Counted from the first letter of the stretch, positions 45,286 through 57,409 are shown. The stretch: 64,000 nucleotides of DNA from Actinophytocola xinjiangensis (GCF_001921215.1 NZ_MSIF01000021.1:93287-157286); one strand, 5' to 3'. Numbers and translations are program-made. Notes: generated from the sequence alone by a model not told the origin.

Positions 45286-46043
45286 TGGTCGAACAGGGTC
45301 GGCTCGTCCAGCGCCACCACCGGCTCGGCGCGCTCGACCAGGTCGGGGCCGTTGTTGCGGACGCTGTTGACCCGGCTGGACACCGGGCGCAGCTCCAGCG
45401 AGCCGATCAGCTCCAGCGGCGGCGAGACCAGCAGCTCCCCCGGGTCCTCGACGTCCGGGTCCAGCCACGCCGCCCAGTGCTCCGGGGTCATCAGCAGCGG
45501 CATCCGGTCGTGGACCTCGGCGAGCTGGCCCAGCGCCTCGGTGGTCAGTACGGCGGCGCTGACCACCGGCGGGGCATCCTCGGGCGCCCGTGGGTCACGC
45601 CAGGTGGTCCACAGGCCGGCCATGGCCAGGCTGTGACCGTCGGGCGGGGTCATGAAGAACGGCTGCTTGTGTCTGCCCTCGCGGCGCCACTCGTACCAGC
45701 CGTCGGCCGGCAGCAGGCAGCGGCGGCGGGCCAGCGAGGACTTGAACGCGCGGCTGGTGGCGGCCGACTCGGACCGGGCGTTGATCATGCGGGCGCCCAT
45801 CGAGCGGTCCTTGGCCCACGGCGGGATCAGGCCCCAGCGCATCACCCGCAGGCTGCGCACGGTGGTCGACGGGTCGGGCGTGCCGTGCTCGTCGCGGGGG
45901 TGGCGCTGGACGACGGCCACCACGTCCTTGGTGGGCGCCACGTTGTGGTCGGCCGGCGGCGCGTGGCCGTCGGTGGCGTCCAGGGCGTCGAACTCGGCGG
46001 CCAGCCGCGCCGGGTCCTTCGACGCCGAGTACCTGCCACACAT
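45282..46043 (-). CDS. SOS response-associated peptidase (SRAP/HMCES/YedK)
   Basis: 253 residues starting MCGRYSASKD; Cys2, exposed after loss of Met1, forms the thiazolidine crosslink to abasic sites in single-stranded DNA. MINARSES with the conserved Asn, LLPADGWYEW with the Glu, and HDRMPLLM with the His complete the site. It protects stalled replication forks. ATG 46043 is fixed by the catalytic Cys2. It is divergent from aroA, as in M. tuberculosis. Confidence 0.95.
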   Translation of the reverse strand: MCGRYSASKDPARLAAEFDALDATDGHAPPADHNVAPTKDVVAVVQRHPRDEHGTPDPSTTVRSLRVMRWGLIPPWAKDRSMGARMINARSESAATSRAFKSSLARRRCLLPADGWYEWRREGRHKQPFFMTPPDGHSLAMAGLWTTWRDPRAPEDAPPVVSAAVLTTEALGQLAEVHDRMPLLMTPEHWAAWLDPDVEDPGELLVSPPLELIGSLELRPVSSRVNSVRNNGPDLVERAEPVVALDEPTLFDQ

Positions 46044-46136
46044 GGTCGGGCGCACCTCCTTGAACGGGTGGGCGATCGTGACACGTCCTACCGACAGTCT
46101 GCACCGACGGGGCCGTGATGCGGGAGGATCACGGGT

Positions 46137-47441
46137 ATGACCCAGCCCTGGCCCGCGCCGACCGCGACCGGACCCGTGCACGCCACCGTGGCCGTGCCCG
46201 GCTCCAAGTCCATCACCAACCGCGCGCTCGTGCTGGCCGCGCTCAGCGAGGGCGGTGGCACGCTGACCGGCGCGCTGCGCAGCCGCGACACCGACCTGAT
46301 GGTCGACGCGCTGACGGCGCTGGGCCTGACGGTGACCGTCGACGGCACGACCGTGAAGGTCGAGCCGCACCAGGGTCTGTCCGGGCCGGCGACGGTGGAC
46401 TGCGGGCTGGCCGGCACCGTCATGCGGTTCGTGCCGCCGGCCGCGGCGCTGGCCGACGGCGAGGTCGCCTTCGACGGTGACCCGAGGGCCCGGCAGCGGC
46501 CGATGGGCACGGTCCTGGGCGCGTTGCGGGCGCTGGGCGCCGACGTCGACGGCGACGCCCTGCCGTTCACCCTGCGTGGCCGGGGACGTGTGCCCGGTGG
46601 CGCGGTGACCATCGACGCGTCGGCGTCCTCCCAGTTCGTCTCCGGGCTGCTGCTGGCCGGCGCCGGCTACGACCGGGGCCTGACCGTGCACCACGACGGC
46701 AAGCCGGTGCCCTCGCTGCCGCACATCGACATGACGGTGGCCATGCTGCGCGAGGCCGGTGTCGAGGTCGACGACAGCGAGCCGAACACCTGGCGGGTGG
46801 CGCCCGGCCCGATCGGCGCGCGGGAGTGGGCGGTCGAGCCGGACCTGTCCAACGCGACGCCGTTCCTGGCGGCCGCCGCCGTCACCGGCGGTACGGTCAC
46901 CGTCACCGGCTGGCCGGAGCGCACCACCCAGCCGGGGGACGCCATCGGCGAGATCGCCGAACGGATGGGCGCGACCGTGACCAGGGACACCCGTGGGTTG
47001 ACGGTCACCGGCCCCGACCGGCTGACGGGCCTGGACATCGACCTGCACGACGTGGGTGAGCTGACGCCGACGGTGGCCGCGATGGCGGCGCTGGCCGCCG
47101 GGCCGTCGGTGCTGCGGGGCATCGCCCACCTGCGCGGGCACGAGACCGACCGGCTCGCCGCGTTGGCCGCCGAGATCAACGGCCTGGGCGGTGTGGCCAC
47201 CGAGACCGACGACGGCCTGGCGATCGAGCCGGCCGCCCTGCACGGCGGCGCCTGGCGCGCCTACGCCGACCACCGGATGGCCACCGCCGGCGCGATCGTC
47301 GGCCTGGTGGTGCCCGGTGTCGAGGTCGACGACATCGCCACCACCGCCAAGACCCTGCCGGACTTCCCGGCGATGTGGCGGCGGATCGTCGGCGGGACAT
47401 CAGCAACACCCGGGCCGGAGGGGACGGGCGGCACGTCGTGA
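46137..47441 (+). CDS. aroA: 3-phosphoshikimate 1-carboxyvinyltransferase (EPSP synthase)
   Basis: 434 residues. It transfers enolpyruvyl from PEP to shikimate-3-phosphate in aromatic amino acid synthesis. [26 protein letters not shown], the RQRPMGTVL region with its two Arg, and [12 protein letters not shown] and [10 protein letters not shown] are all in place. GGGAGG precedes ATG 46137. Its stop overlaps the rsgA start (GTGA), a mycobacterial-type arrangement. Confidence 0.97.
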   Translation: MTQPWPAPTATGPVHATVAVPGSKSITNRALVLAALSEGGGTLTGALRSRDTDLMVDALTALGLTVTVDGTTVKVEPHQGLSGPATVDCGLAGTVMRFVPPAAALADGEVAFDGDPRARQRPMGTVLGALRALGADVDGDALPFTLRGRGRVPGGAVTIDASASSQFVSGLLLAGAGYDRGLTVHHDGKPVPSLPHIDMTVAMLREAGVEVDDSEPNTWRVAPGPIGAREWAVEPDLSNATPFLAAAAVTGGTVTVTGWPERTTQPGDAIGEIAERMGATVTRDTRGLTVTGPDRLTGLDIDLHDVGELTPTVAAMAALAAGPSVLRGIAHLRGHETDRLAALAAEINGLGGVATETDDGLAIEPAALHGGAWRAYADHRMATAGAIVGLVVPGVEVDDIATTAKTLPDFPAMWRRIVGGTSATPGPEGTGGTS

Positions 47442-48463
47442 GCCGGCGCGGGCGGGCCCCGGACTGGGCACGACTCGACGAGTCGGACGTCCGGGTGCGT
47501 CCCGGCAAGGGCACCCGCCCCCGCAGCAAACGCCGCCCCGAGCACGCCGACGCGCGCGCGGCGATGGTCGTGGGCGTGGACCGGGGCCGGTGGACCTGTG
47601 CGCTGGACGGCCGCCCCGACCAGCAGGTGGTGGCGATGCGCGCCCGGGAGCTTGGCCGCACGCCGATCGTCGTCGGTGACCTGGTCGACCTGGTCGGCGA
47701 CACCTCCGGGCGCCCGGACACGCTGGCGCGGGTGGTGCGGGTGGCCGACCGGTCCAGCGTGCTGCGGCGCACCGCCGACGACAACGACCCCTACGAGCGG
47801 GTCGTGGTGGCCAACGCGCAGCAGCTGCTGATCGTGTGCGCGCTGGCCGATCCCCCGCCGCGCACGGGGTTCATCGACCGCTGCCTGGTCGCCGCCTACG
47901 CCGGCGGGTTGAAACCGTTGCTGTGCCTGACGAAGTCCGATCTCGCCTCGCCCGACGAGATCGTCGCCGCGTACGCGGAGCTGGCCCTGCCGGTGCTGGT
48001 GACCCGCAGCGACCGCGAGCCCGACGAGGTCCGCGAGCGGCTGGCCAACCAGGTTTCCGCGCTGGTGGGCCATTCCGGTGTCGGGAAGTCCACTTTGGTC
48101 AACAAGCTGGTGCCCGACGCGGACCGCGCGGTGTCGGCGGTGAGCGCGGTCGGCAAGGGCCGGCACACCTCCACCACGGCGGTGGCGCTGCCGCTGCCGG
48201 GCGGTGGCTGGGTGGTCGACACCCCCGGTATCCGCTCGTTCGGCCTGGCGCACATCGAACCGGGCGACATCGTGGCGGCGTTCGACGAGTTCGTCGAGCC
48301 GGCCGAGGAGTGCCCGCCGCACTGCGGTCACCTGGGGCCGCCGGAGGACCCGGAGTGCATGCTGGACGTGGTCACCGCCGAGGGGCAGGCCTCACCCGGG
48401 CGTCTCGAGTCGTTGCGCCGACTGTTGTCCTCCCGTGCCCGGCTGGACGAATACGCCGATTAG
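47438..48463 (+). CDS. rsgA: Ribosome small subunit-dependent GTPase A
   Basis: 341 residues. It is a circularly permuted GTPase for late 30S assembly: OB-fold N-terminus, G4 LTKSD, then G1 [10 protein letters not shown] and G3 [10 protein letters not shown], and a C-terminal zinc knuckle ([16 protein letters not shown]). GTG 47438 overlaps the aroA stop; earlier in-frame codons lie inside aroA. The two genes form an operon. Confidence 0.95.
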   Translation: MSRRGRAPDWARLDESDVRVRPGKGTRPRSKRRPEHADARAAMVVGVDRGRWTCALDGRPDQQVVAMRARELGRTPIVVGDLVDLVGDTSGRPDTLARVVRVADRSSVLRRTADDNDPYERVVVANAQQLLIVCALADPPPRTGFIDRCLVAAYAGGLKPLLCLTKSDLASPDEIVAAYAELALPVLVTRSDREPDEVRERLANQVSALVGHSGVGKSTLVNKLVPDADRAVSAVSAVGKGRHTSTTAVALPLPGGGWVVDTPGIRSFGLAHIEPGDIVAAFDEFVEPAEECPPHCGHLGPPEDPECMLDVVTAEGQASPGRLESLRRLLSSRARLDEYAD

Positions 48464-48529
48464 CCTGTAGGTCGGACGACCGGAGGTTAGGCTCTGTCCG
48501 GACCAATCGAACTTAGGGGTGATTCAGGG

Positions 48530-49360
48530 ATGCGCAAGCTGACAGCGGGGCTGTCCGCCTTAGCGTTGGCCGTGACGCTGGGAGCCTGCGGCAGCAACAG
48601 CGTGCCGGGCACCGGGTCCGGTACCGGTGGCGGTTCCGGCGACGGGGGCAGCAAGGAGGCGGCGACCAACCTCGCCGCGCTGACCCAGCAGATCGGTGAG
48701 AAGACCACCGAGAAGAACTCGGCGCACATGACGCTGGCGGCCGAGGCGGCCGGTCAGGAGATCAACGCCGAGGGTGACGTCGAGTTCAGCGCCGACGACA
48801 TCAAGATGACCATGGACATGGAGATCCCCGGCCAGGGCAGCATCAGCATGGTCTTCGCCGAGGGCATCATGTACATCGAGATGCCCCAGGAGCTGGAGCC
48901 GGGCAAGTCCTGGATCAAGATCGACCCCAACGGCGACGACGCGATGTCCAAGTCCCTGGGCAGCACCTTCGACGAGATGCGCAAGAACGCCGACCCGCGC
49001 GCGTCGCTGGAGCAGATGAAGGACGCCGGCGAGATCACCGCCGAGGAGCAGGTCGAGCTGAACGGCGAGCAGACCACGCACTACTCCATCGTGCTGGACG
49101 CCAAGAAGATGGCCGAGCAGCAGAGCGACCCCGAGGCCAAGAAGGCCATGGAGATGATGGACGTCACGGAGCTGCCGGTCGAGCTGTGGGTGAACGAGGA
49201 CCAGCTGCCGGTGCGCATGACCATGACGATGGCCATGTCCAACCCGGCCTCCGGTGAGGCCATCGAGTCCACGTTCCAGATGGACTACACGAACTGGGGC
49301 GAGCCGGTGGAGGTCACCGCGCCGTCCGAGGACCAGATCGCGGAGATGCCCGGTATGTGA
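48530..49360 (+). CDS. Secreted lipoprotein, LppX/LprG-like
   Basis: 276 residues. The signal peptide ends in a lipobox LGAC near residue 20, followed by a Gly/Ser linker and a beta-rich domain with repeated Met and Glu residues (MTMDMEIPGQGSISMVFAEGIMYIEMP). It is comparable to mycobacterial LppX/LprAFG proteins, which carry lipids; this relation is by fold pattern only. AGGGGTGATT serves as a ribosome-binding site. A strong terminator follows. Confidence 0.88.
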   Translation: MRKLTAGLSALALAVTLGACGSNSVPGTGSGTGGGSGDGGSKEAATNLAALTQQIGEKTTEKNSAHMTLAAEAAGQEINAEGDVEFSADDIKMTMDMEIPGQGSISMVFAEGIMYIEMPQELEPGKSWIKIDPNGDDAMSKSLGSTFDEMRKNADPRASLEQMKDAGEITAEEQVELNGEQTTHYSIVLDAKKMAEQQSDPEAKKAMEMMDVTELPVELWVNEDQLPVRMTMTMAMSNPASGEAIESTFQMDYTNWGEPVEVTAPSEDQIAEMPGM

Positions 49361-49375
49361 CCGGGTACCAGCGCG

Positions 49376-49416
49376 ACGACGCCCCCGCCGGGTTCGGCGG
49401 GGGCGTCGTGTTTTTT
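49376..49416 (+). terminator. Rho-independent terminator with U-tract
   Basis: Perfect 14-bp arms (49376-49389 and 49396-49409), a six-base loop and six T residues from 49411, 15 nt after the lipoprotein stop. This is the most canonical terminator in the window. Confidence 0.95.
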
Positions 49417-49427
49417 CTCCCGGGTGA

Positions 49428-49454
49428 TGTCGAATGACGCCGGGCCCGTTCGTA
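49428..49454 (+). promoter_or_regulatory. Candidate ECF42-type promoter
   Basis: TGTCGA (49428-49433) is followed after 17 bases by CGTA (49451-49454). As I recall, ECF42 sigma factors recognise TGTCGA at -35 with a CG-starting -10. The site precedes the YCII gene of the ECF42 operon, so autoregulation is plausible. Confidence 0.5.
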
Positions 49455-49507
49455 GCCAGAGTAGGGAGACCGGCAGCGGGCCGGTCACACCGACGAAGGA
49501 GTTCACC

Positions 49508-49861
49508 ATGGCGCGGTACCTGCTCGCGGTCCAGTACGACGAGACCTCCCAGCACACCGAGGAGGAGGTGCAGGCCCAGATGGCCAGGACCGGCCGGGTC
49601 ACCCACGAGATGAAGGCCGCCGGCACGTGGGTGTTCGTCGGCGGGCTGCGCCCCTCGCACGCCACCACGCTGGTGCGGCCGGGCAACGGCACCACCACGA
49701 TCACCGACGGCCCGTTCGCCGAGACCAAGGAGCAGCTCGGCGGGTTCTGGGTGATCGAGTGCGCCGACCTGGACCAGGCGCTTGGCTGGGCGAACAAGGC
49801 CGCGTTGGCCTGTGGGGAGCCGATCGAGGTGCGCCCGTTCGCCGACGACTCGGGACGCTGA
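49508..49861 (+). CDS. YCII-family (DGPF) protein
   Basis: 117 residues, ferredoxin-like fold. The family-defining DGPFAETKEQLGGFW motif is present. Such DGPF proteins are the regular partners of ECF42 sigma factors, and this one is followed by that sigma gene after six bases. ATG 49508 is preceded by GAAGGAG. The exact role is unknown; it may sense a signal for, or be a target of, the sigma factor. Confidence 0.9.
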   Translation: MARYLLAVQYDETSQHTEEEVQAQMARTGRVTHEMKAAGTWVFVGGLRPSHATTLVRPGNGTTTITDGPFAETKEQLGGFWVIECADLDQALGWANKAALACGEPIEVRPFADDSGR

Positions 49862-49867
49862 GCACCG

Positions 49868-51061
49868 ATGGAGCTGGCCGGTGTCTACCGGGCCGAGTAC
49901 GGCCGCTGTGTGGCCACGCTGACACGGCTGCTCGGCGACCTCGGCCTGGCCGAGGAAGCCGTGCAGGACGCGTTCGCGGTGGCGGTCACCGCCTGGGCGG
50001 ACGGCCCACCACCCAACCCCGGCGGGTGGATCGTCACCACCGCCCGCCACCGGGCGATCGACCGGCTGCGCCGGGAGTCCACCCGCAAGGACCGTCAGAC
50101 GCAGGCCCAGTTGCTGCACCAGCCCGAGGAGCGTGAGGACGTGGGACCGGTGCGCGACGACCAACTGCGGTTGATCTTCACCTGCTGCCACCCCGCGCTG
50201 TCCCCGCTGGCGCGCACCGCGCTGACCCTGCGCCTGCTGGGCGGGCTGACGACCGAGGAGATCGCCCGCGCCTACCTGGTGCCGGAGACGACCGTCGCCC
50301 AGCGGATCGTGCGGGCGAAGAAGAAGATCCGCGACGCCGGCATCCCCTACCGGGTGCCGGGCGAGGCCGAGCTGCCGGCGCGGCTGTCCTCGGTGCTGAC
50401 CGTGCTGTACCTGGTGTTCAACGAGGGCTACGCGGCCACCTCGGGTGAGCTGCTGCGCGCGGACCTGTGCCGGGAGGCGATCCGGCTGACCAGGGCGCTG
50501 GCCGGGCTGATGCCCGACGAGCCGGAGGTCGACGGGCTGCTGGCGTTGCTGCTGCTCACCGAGGCCCGCCGCCCGGCGCGGGTCGGGCAGGACGGCGAGC
50601 TGGTGACCCTCGCCGAGCAGGACCGGTCACGCTGGGACCGGGAGCTGATCGCCGAGGGTCACGCTCTGGTCCGCCGCTGCCTGCGCCGCGACCAGCCGGG
50701 GCCCTACCAGCTTCAGGCCGCGATCAACGCCGTGCACACCGACGGCCCGGCCACCGACTGGGACCAGGTGCTGGCGCTCTACGACCAGCTGCTGGCCCAC
50801 GAACCGACGCCGGTCGTGGCCCTCAACCGGGCGGTGGCCGTGGCGCAGGTCCACGGTCCGGCGCTGGCGCTGGCACTGGTCGACGAGCTGGACCTGCCCG
50901 GCTACCACCTGCTGCCGGCCACCCGCGCCGACCTTTTCACCCGCCTGGGCCGCACCGCCGAGGCGGCCACCGCCTACGACGAGGCGATCGCCCTGGCCAC
51001 CAACGACACCGAACGCGCGTTCCTGCGCACCCGACGAGCCCGACTGGGAGAGCAGCGATGA
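49868..51061 (+). CDS. ECF42-group sigma factor with C-terminal extension
   Basis: 397 residues. Region 2 ([40 protein letters not shown]) and region 4 ([36 protein letters not shown]) occupy the first ~180 residues. The remaining ~215 form the helical, TPR-like extension typical of ECF42 factors. No separate anti-sigma gene is present, consistent with control by the extension. ATG 49868 is six bases after the YCII stop, and its own stop overlaps the next start (ATGA). Confidence 0.93.
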   Translation: MELAGVYRAEYGRCVATLTRLLGDLGLAEEAVQDAFAVAVTAWADGPPPNPGGWIVTTARHRAIDRLRRESTRKDRQTQAQLLHQPEEREDVGPVRDDQLRLIFTCCHPALSPLARTALTLRLLGGLTTEEIARAYLVPETTVAQRIVRAKKKIRDAGIPYRVPGEAELPARLSSVLTVLYLVFNEGYAATSGELLRADLCREAIRLTRALAGLMPDEPEVDGLLALLLLTEARRPARVGQDGELVTLAEQDRSRWDRELIAEGHALVRRCLRRDQPGPYQLQAAINAVHTDGPATDWDQVLALYDQLLAHEPTPVVALNRAVAVAQVHGPALALALVDELDLPGYHLLPATRADLFTRLGRTAEAATAYDEAIALATNDTERAFLRTRRARLGEQR

Positions 51062-51675
51062 AACTCACCACCGTCACCATGGTCACCGTCGACGGCGTCC
51101 TGCAGGGGCTCGGCGGCCCGGAGGAGAACCGCCGGGGCGGCTTCGAACGCGGCGGCTGGCAGGCCGCCGCGTGGGACGAGCAGGCCGGCACGGCACTGCG
51201 CCACATCTACCAGCGCGCCGACGCGTTCCTGTTCGGCCGGTGGACCTACGAGCTGTTCGCCGGCTACTGGGGCCGCACCGCCGACCCGGCCAACCCGATC
51301 GCCGCCGCACTGAACGGCACCCCGAAGTACGTGGCCTCGACCACGCTCACCGACCCGACGTGGGCCGACACCACCGTGCTGGGCGGCGACCTCGCGGCGG
51401 CGGTCGCGGAGCTGAAGGCCCGGCCGGGCGGCGAGGTCCAGGTGCACGGCAGCGGTGTGCTGGTCCGCTGGCTGCTCAGCCAGCGGCTGGTCGACGAGAT
51501 CACCTTGTTCGTCGCGCCGGTGGTCCTTGGCCAGGGCGCGCGGCTGTTCCCCGAGGACGGCGAGGACTTCGCGCTGGACCTGGTGTCGTCCCGGACCACG
51601 CCCCAGGGCGTGACGATCCAGGTGTACCGGCCGGGCGGGCGCCCGGTCTACGGCCGCGCCGACGCGCGGCCGTAG
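51058..51675 (+). CDS. Dihydrofolate reductase family protein (RibD C-terminal type)
   Basis: 205 residues of the DHFR/RibD-C fold: VTVDGVLQG near the N-terminus, [33 protein letters not shown] and [10 protein letters not shown] are typical NADPH-binding features. It is the third gene of the YCII-ECF42 operon and is coupled by a 4-nt overlap. It probably reduces a small substrate that is not folate. The last ten codons lie inside a terminator stem. Confidence 0.9.
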   Translation: MKLTTVTMVTVDGVLQGLGGPEENRRGGFERGGWQAAAWDEQAGTALRHIYQRADAFLFGRWTYELFAGYWGRTADPANPIAAALNGTPKYVASTTLTDPTWADTTVLGGDLAAAVAELKARPGGEVQVHGSGVLVRWLLSQRLVDEITLFVAPVVLGQGARLFPEDGEDFALDLVSSRTTPQGVTIQVYRPGGRPVYGRADARP

Positions 51676-51679
51676 ACCG
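51644..51679. terminator. Bidirectional terminator overlapping a coding end
   Basis: Perfect 15-bp arms (51644-51658 and 51665-51679) with a six-base loop include the TAG stop of the DHFR-like gene. It ends six bases before the stop of the convergent subtilase gene, so it serves both. Confidence 0.85.
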
Positions 51680-51685
51680 TTCCCC

Positions 51686-54600
51686 CTAGCGCAGTGCGTA
51701 GGCGTGCAGGATCGTCTGCCTGGCCGTGTTGCCCCGACCGTCGTCGACCGACGAGCGCAGCGACACGAACTCCGCGCCGCGCGGGTGGGTGACCTCCGCG
51801 CACCACCCGCTGCCGGTGCGGGCCACCTTCGCCGCGCGCCAGGTGGCGCCGTCGTCGTAGGAGACCTCGATCCTCGGCGCGGCGACCCGGGCCGGGTCGG
51901 GCGAGCCGTTGCGCTGCACGTGGACCGGGAGGCGGAACCGGCCGGCCGGGGCGCTGTTGTGCTCGTCCAGGTCGGGGGCGAACCGCACGGCCAGCGCGGG
52001 CACCGGGATCCCCTCCACCTCGTCGTCGGAGTGGCCCGAGGTGAACGTCCACTCCGCACTGATCTCGGTGGACAGCCGGCCGGGCTGGGTCGAGGTGACC
52101 CGCAGGGTGTAGTCGGCGGGCTCCGGCGGCAGGTCGGTGATCAGCTCACCGGCGGCGTCCGGGTTCTCCGCGATCACCTCGCCCTCGCGCAGCAGTTGGG
52201 TGGTGCCCGGTTGGTTGTGCTGGGCGTTCTCCCGGCCGAGGTTCTGGTCGGCACGCAGCGGGATCCCGACCATCAGTGTGTCGCCGAGGCGGCTGAGATA
52301 GGGGAGCCTGAACGCCTGGTCCCAGGTCCGCGGCACCGGGAAGCCCGGGGCGAACACCCCGGCGTTCCACCGCTGCTCGGTCGTGGTTCCCCGCGAGTAG
52401 GACACCGGTTCGACCGTGAGGCCGCTCATGCCGTTCAGGACGAACAGCTCGGCGGGATCGACCTCGTAGAACATGGGGAACCAGTCGACGTCGGGCGTGT
52501 AGTACTCGGTCATCGTGAACGGCAGCGACATCGTGACGACACTGTCGCGCACGCCGACCCGGCCGGGGGTGGCCGAGGCGTGGGTCGAGCGGACCGTGGC
52601 CAGCTCGTCGTCGGTCACCCGGAACTCCAGCTCGGCCGGGATGGCGCCGTCCAGGGTCTCCCGCAGGCTGTACTGGTAGGGGCTCTCGTGGAACCCGGCC
52701 CACTGGCCGGAGTCCTCCGGCTCGGCCAGGTAGGAGTCGATGCTGGCGGTGAACCCGCCGGGCAGCGCCGTGGCCGACGGGGTCAGGCCGTAGAAGGTGT
52801 ACTTGGAGACGATCCCGTGGAACCCGGTGCGGCCCCAGGCCGTCTCCACGGTGTAGTCGAGGAACGACGAGGTGGGTGCGGCGTTGGGCCGGTCGACGAC
52901 GAACGTCGGGGTGATCCCGTCGCGGGCGTCGAAGGTGTACTCGGCCGGGCCGTCGACGACGATGCTCGGTTCGACGAAGTCGGTGCGCCGGGTTTCCCAG
53001 TCGCCGTAGTTGTTCTGGACGGTGACCTCCACGAAGTACTCGCCCCTCGGCAGGCGCAGCGCGATCGTGCCGGACGGGTCGTAGGGCGTGAACTCCTTGG
53101 GGTTGTTGAGATCCACCAGCCGCACGTAGTACCCGTCGGTCGGCGTGCCCTCGTGGTTGAGGAACTCCAGGTCCACGTCGAACACCTCCGCCTCGCGGTT
53201 CACCGAGATCACCGTGCGCAGCGCCGCACCGTCCCCGGTGGCGGTGACCGTGCCGGCGTACACCCCGTTGTCGGCCTCGACGCTGGTGTCGGCGGTCACC
53301 GTGACCTCGGCGGTGCCGCCGGCGGGCACGGTGATCTCGTCGGCCGACAGGGTGACCAGGCCGGCCGGGGCCGGCTCGCCCTCCGGCCCGCGCACGTCGG
53401 CGGCCAGCGCGAGGGTGACCGGCTCGGTGCCGGAGTTGGTGTAGGACACCGTTTTCGCCACCGGCTCGTCGTCCTCGTGCGGCCAGGCGGCGACGCCGAG
53501 GAACAGGTTCGCCGCCGACACCGACACGGTCGAGCCGACCGCCGCCGCCACGTCGACCCGGCCGGCGCCCTGCTCGAACACCGACGGGCCGTCACTAGGC
53601 CGCGCGGTCGACACGAGTGTCGACTTGAGACGGTCACCGGTCCAGTCGGGGTGGGCGCCGGCGAGGATCGCGGCGGCCCCGGCGACGTGCGGGGCGGCCA
53701 TCGAGGTGCCGTCCAGGGCGACGTAGCCGTCCTCGACGGGGTCGCCGATCATGCCGTTGGCGGCCCGCGCGGCGACGATGCCCACGCCCGGCGCGGTGAT
53801 CTCCGGTTTCACCGCACCGTCGCGCGGGCGCGGGCCACGGCTGGAGAACCCGGCGAGCTGGTCGTCGCGGTCCACGGCGCCGACGGTGAGCGCGGCGCCG
53901 GCGGTGCCGGGCGAGCTGACCGTCTCCGCACCCGGACCGTCGTTGCCGGCGGCGGCGACCACCAGCGTGCCGGTCTCGGCGCTGATCCGGTCGACGGCGG
54001 CCGACATCGGGTCGGTGCCGTCGGTCGGGCCGGACCCGAGGCTGAGGTTGATCACGTCGGCGCCGCTGCCGGCGGCCCACTCGATACCGGCGATGACCCA
54101 GGACTCCAGACCCTCACCGGTGTCGTCGAGCACCTTGCCGTTGAGCAGCGCCGCGTCCGGTGCGACGCCCCGGTGCCGCTGCCCGGCCCCGGTGACGATC
54201 GACGCGACGTGCGTGCCGTGGCCGAGGTGGTCGTCGGTGCCGGTCTGGCTGCCGGTGAAGTCCCGCGCGCCGGTGACCGCGTCGGCCAGGTCGGGGTGGG
54301 TGACGTCGATGCCGGTGTCCAGCACGGCGACCGTCGCGCCCGCGCCGGTCAACCCGGCCTCCCAGGCGGCCGGCGCGCCGATCCGCGGCACGCTGTGCTC
54401 CAGCGAGGCCCGCACCGGCCCGTCGAGCCAGATCCGCTCGGCGTGCGCGGCGCTCCAGAACCGCTGGTCCTTGGCGGCGCGCAGCGCGGTGGCGCCCATG
54501 GTCGGCAGCTCGCGCACCGCGCTGGCGCCGGCGGTTCTCGACAGGGCGCCCCGGTGGTCGACGATCAGCGGCAGGTCGGCGCGCGCGTCGTCGCCGTAGC

Positions 54601-54934
54601 CGGTGCGCACCAGCTCGCTGACGTCGAACAGCCGGGGGTCGAGCCGGCCGGCGGACACGCCGGTCAGCGCGTCGTCGGGGATGACGTGCACGTCGCCGTC
54701 CACGTCGGTGTGGCTGCGGAAACCGATGTGCTCACGCCCGGCGCCCGGGGTGAACCGGACGCCGGCCGGCCCGCCGAGGGTGACGACGTCGCCGGTGACG
54801 AGGGTGACGGTCGAAGGCGGCCGGGCAAGCGGTTTCCCCGCCGGTTCCGCGACGGCGGAACCGGCGGGGAGCACCACTGCGCTCGCGACCGCGACCAGCG
54901 CCGCGAGAACGGCTCTGGCTCGTGGGTGGGTCAT
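51686..54934 (-). CDS. Large secreted subtilisin-like serine protease (S8)
   Basis: 1082 residues. A Sec signal peptide is followed by a propeptide (PSTVTLVTGDVVTL). The catalytic domain (~185-460) contains Asp in VLDTGIDVTHPD, His in GHGTHVASIV and Ser in GTSMAAPHVAG. The rest is a series of beta-sandwich domains (CARDB-like and others) likely used for substrate or wall binding. It probably degrades external protein. ATG 54934 follows CAGGAG; TTG 54937 is the codon just before it. Confidence 0.93.
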   Translation of the reverse strand: MTHPRARAVLAALVAVASAVVLPAGSAVAEPAGKPLARPPSTVTLVTGDVVTLGGPAGVRFTPGAGREHIGFRSHTDVDGDVHVIPDDALTGVSAGRLDPRLFDVSELVRTGYGDDARADLPLIVDHRGALSRTAGASAVRELPTMGATALRAAKDQRFWSAAHAERIWLDGPVRASLEHSVPRIGAPAAWEAGLTGAGATVAVLDTGIDVTHPDLADAVTGARDFTGSQTGTDDHLGHGTHVASIVTGAGQRHRGVAPDAALLNGKVLDDTGEGLESWVIAGIEWAAGSGADVINLSLGSGPTDGTDPMSAAVDRISAETGTLVVAAAGNDGPGAETVSSPGTAGAALTVGAVDRDDQLAGFSSRGPRPRDGAVKPEITAPGVGIVAARAANGMIGDPVEDGYVALDGTSMAAPHVAGAAAILAGAHPDWTGDRLKSTLVSTARPSDGPSVFEQGAGRVDVAAAVGSTVSVSAANLFLGVAAWPHEDDEPVAKTVSYTNSGTEPVTLALAADVRGPEGEPAPAGLVTLSADEITVPAGGTAEVTVTADTSVEADNGVYAGTVTATGDGAALRTVISVNREAEVFDVDLEFLNHEGTPTDGYYVRLVDLNNPKEFTPYDPSGTIALRLPRGEYFVEVTVQNNYGDWETRRTDFVEPSIVVDGPAEYTFDARDGITPTFVVDRPNAAPTSSFLDYTVETAWGRTGFHGIVSKYTFYGLTPSATALPGGFTASIDSYLAEPEDSGQWAGFHESPYQYSLRETLDGAIPAELEFRVTDDELATVRSTHASATPGRVGVRDSVVTMSLPFTMTEYYTPDVDWFPMFYEVDPAELFVLNGMSGLTVEPVSYSRGTTTEQRWNAGVFAPGFPVPRTWDQAFRLPYLSRLGDTLMVGIPLRADQNLGRENAQHNQPGTTQLLREGEVIAENPDAAGELITDLPPEPADYTLRVTSTQPGRLSTEISAEWTFTSGHSDDEVEGIPVPALAVRFAPDLDEHNSAPAGRFRLPVHVQRNGSPDPARVAAPRIEVSYDDGATWRAAKVARTGSGWCAEVTHPRGAEFVSLRSSVDDGRGNTARQTILHAYALR

Positions 54935-55029
54935 CAACGCTCCTGGAGTCGCGGCAGCGCCTCACCCGCTGCCTTGTCTCCCGTAACCACCCCACCCACG
55001 CCGTGCGGGTTGCGAGGTTTTCCAGGTTT

Positions 55030-56658
<1,629 letters not shown>

Positions 56659-56744
56659 GATGTGGCTCGCCTCCCTGAGGTGTCGGGTCGCCGGACGGCT
56701 TGTGACCGATCGCCGGCCTGTGCCGTCCATCCTGTCACGGTTCG

Positions 56745-57395
56745 CTATTCCCACCAGGCGATCAACGCCTCGACCTCCGCCCGGTAGAGCAGGCCCGGGT
56801 CGAGGCCGGTGAGCGAGAACTGGCCGGCGACCTCCAGGCTGAGCACGCCGTGCAGGCGGCTCCAGACGGTCATCCCCCAGTGCTGCTGACGCTGCGTGAG
56901 GTGGTTGTGGCCGAGTTGTTCACCCCATTCGGAGAGCTGGCCATACAGCGGTTCGGCCACGGTGGTGGGCCCCGGGTCGGGCGGGGCGGTGGCCAGCAGG
57001 GCGGTCATCGCGCGGTTGGCGGCGTCGAGGGTGTGCGCCGGGGCCTGGTAGCCGGGGATGGGGGTGCCGAACAGCAGCAGGTAGCGGTGCGGGACGGCGA
57101 CCGCCCAGTCCCGCAGGGCGGTGGCGACCGCGCGGGTGCGCTCGGCCGGTGGGGCGGCGGGGTCGATCGCGGCCTCCAGGGTGTCGGCCAGGCCGTGGTA
57201 GCCGTCGGCGATCAGCTCGGTGAGCAGCGCGTCGCGGTTGGCGAAGTAGCGGTAGATGGCGGGGCCGGTGACGCCGAGCCGCTTGCCGATGGCGTTCACC
57301 GAGATGCCGGCGATGCCGTGCTCGGCGAGCTGTTCGAGCGCGATGCGCTTGACCTCCTGGCGGGTCTGTTCCCGGTACCGCTGCCGGCGATCCAT
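56745..57395 (-). CDS. TetR-family regulator with WHG-type ligand domain
   Basis: 216 residues. The N-terminal helix-turn-helix (GISVNAIGKRLGVTGPAIYRYFANRDALL) is followed by a WHG-type C-terminal domain (VWSRLHGVLSLEV). It is divergent from the quinone-oxidoreductase-like gene across 81 bp with an inverted repeat over the promoter, so it probably represses that gene. ATG 57395 follows GGAGGGAGAGG. The ligand is unknown; lipophilic compounds are common for this branch. Confidence 0.9.
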   Translation of the reverse strand: MDRRQRYREQTRQEVKRIALEQLAEHGIAGISVNAIGKRLGVTGPAIYRYFANRDALLTELIADGYHGLADTLEAAIDPAAPPAERTRAVATALRDWAVAVPHRYLLLFGTPIPGYQAPAHTLDAANRAMTALLATAPPDPGPTTVAEPLYGQLSEWGEQLGHNHLTQRQQHWGMTVWSRLHGVLSLEVAGQFSLTGLDPGLLYRAEVEALIAWWE

Positions 57396-57409
57396 GCCTC
57401 TCCCTCCGC

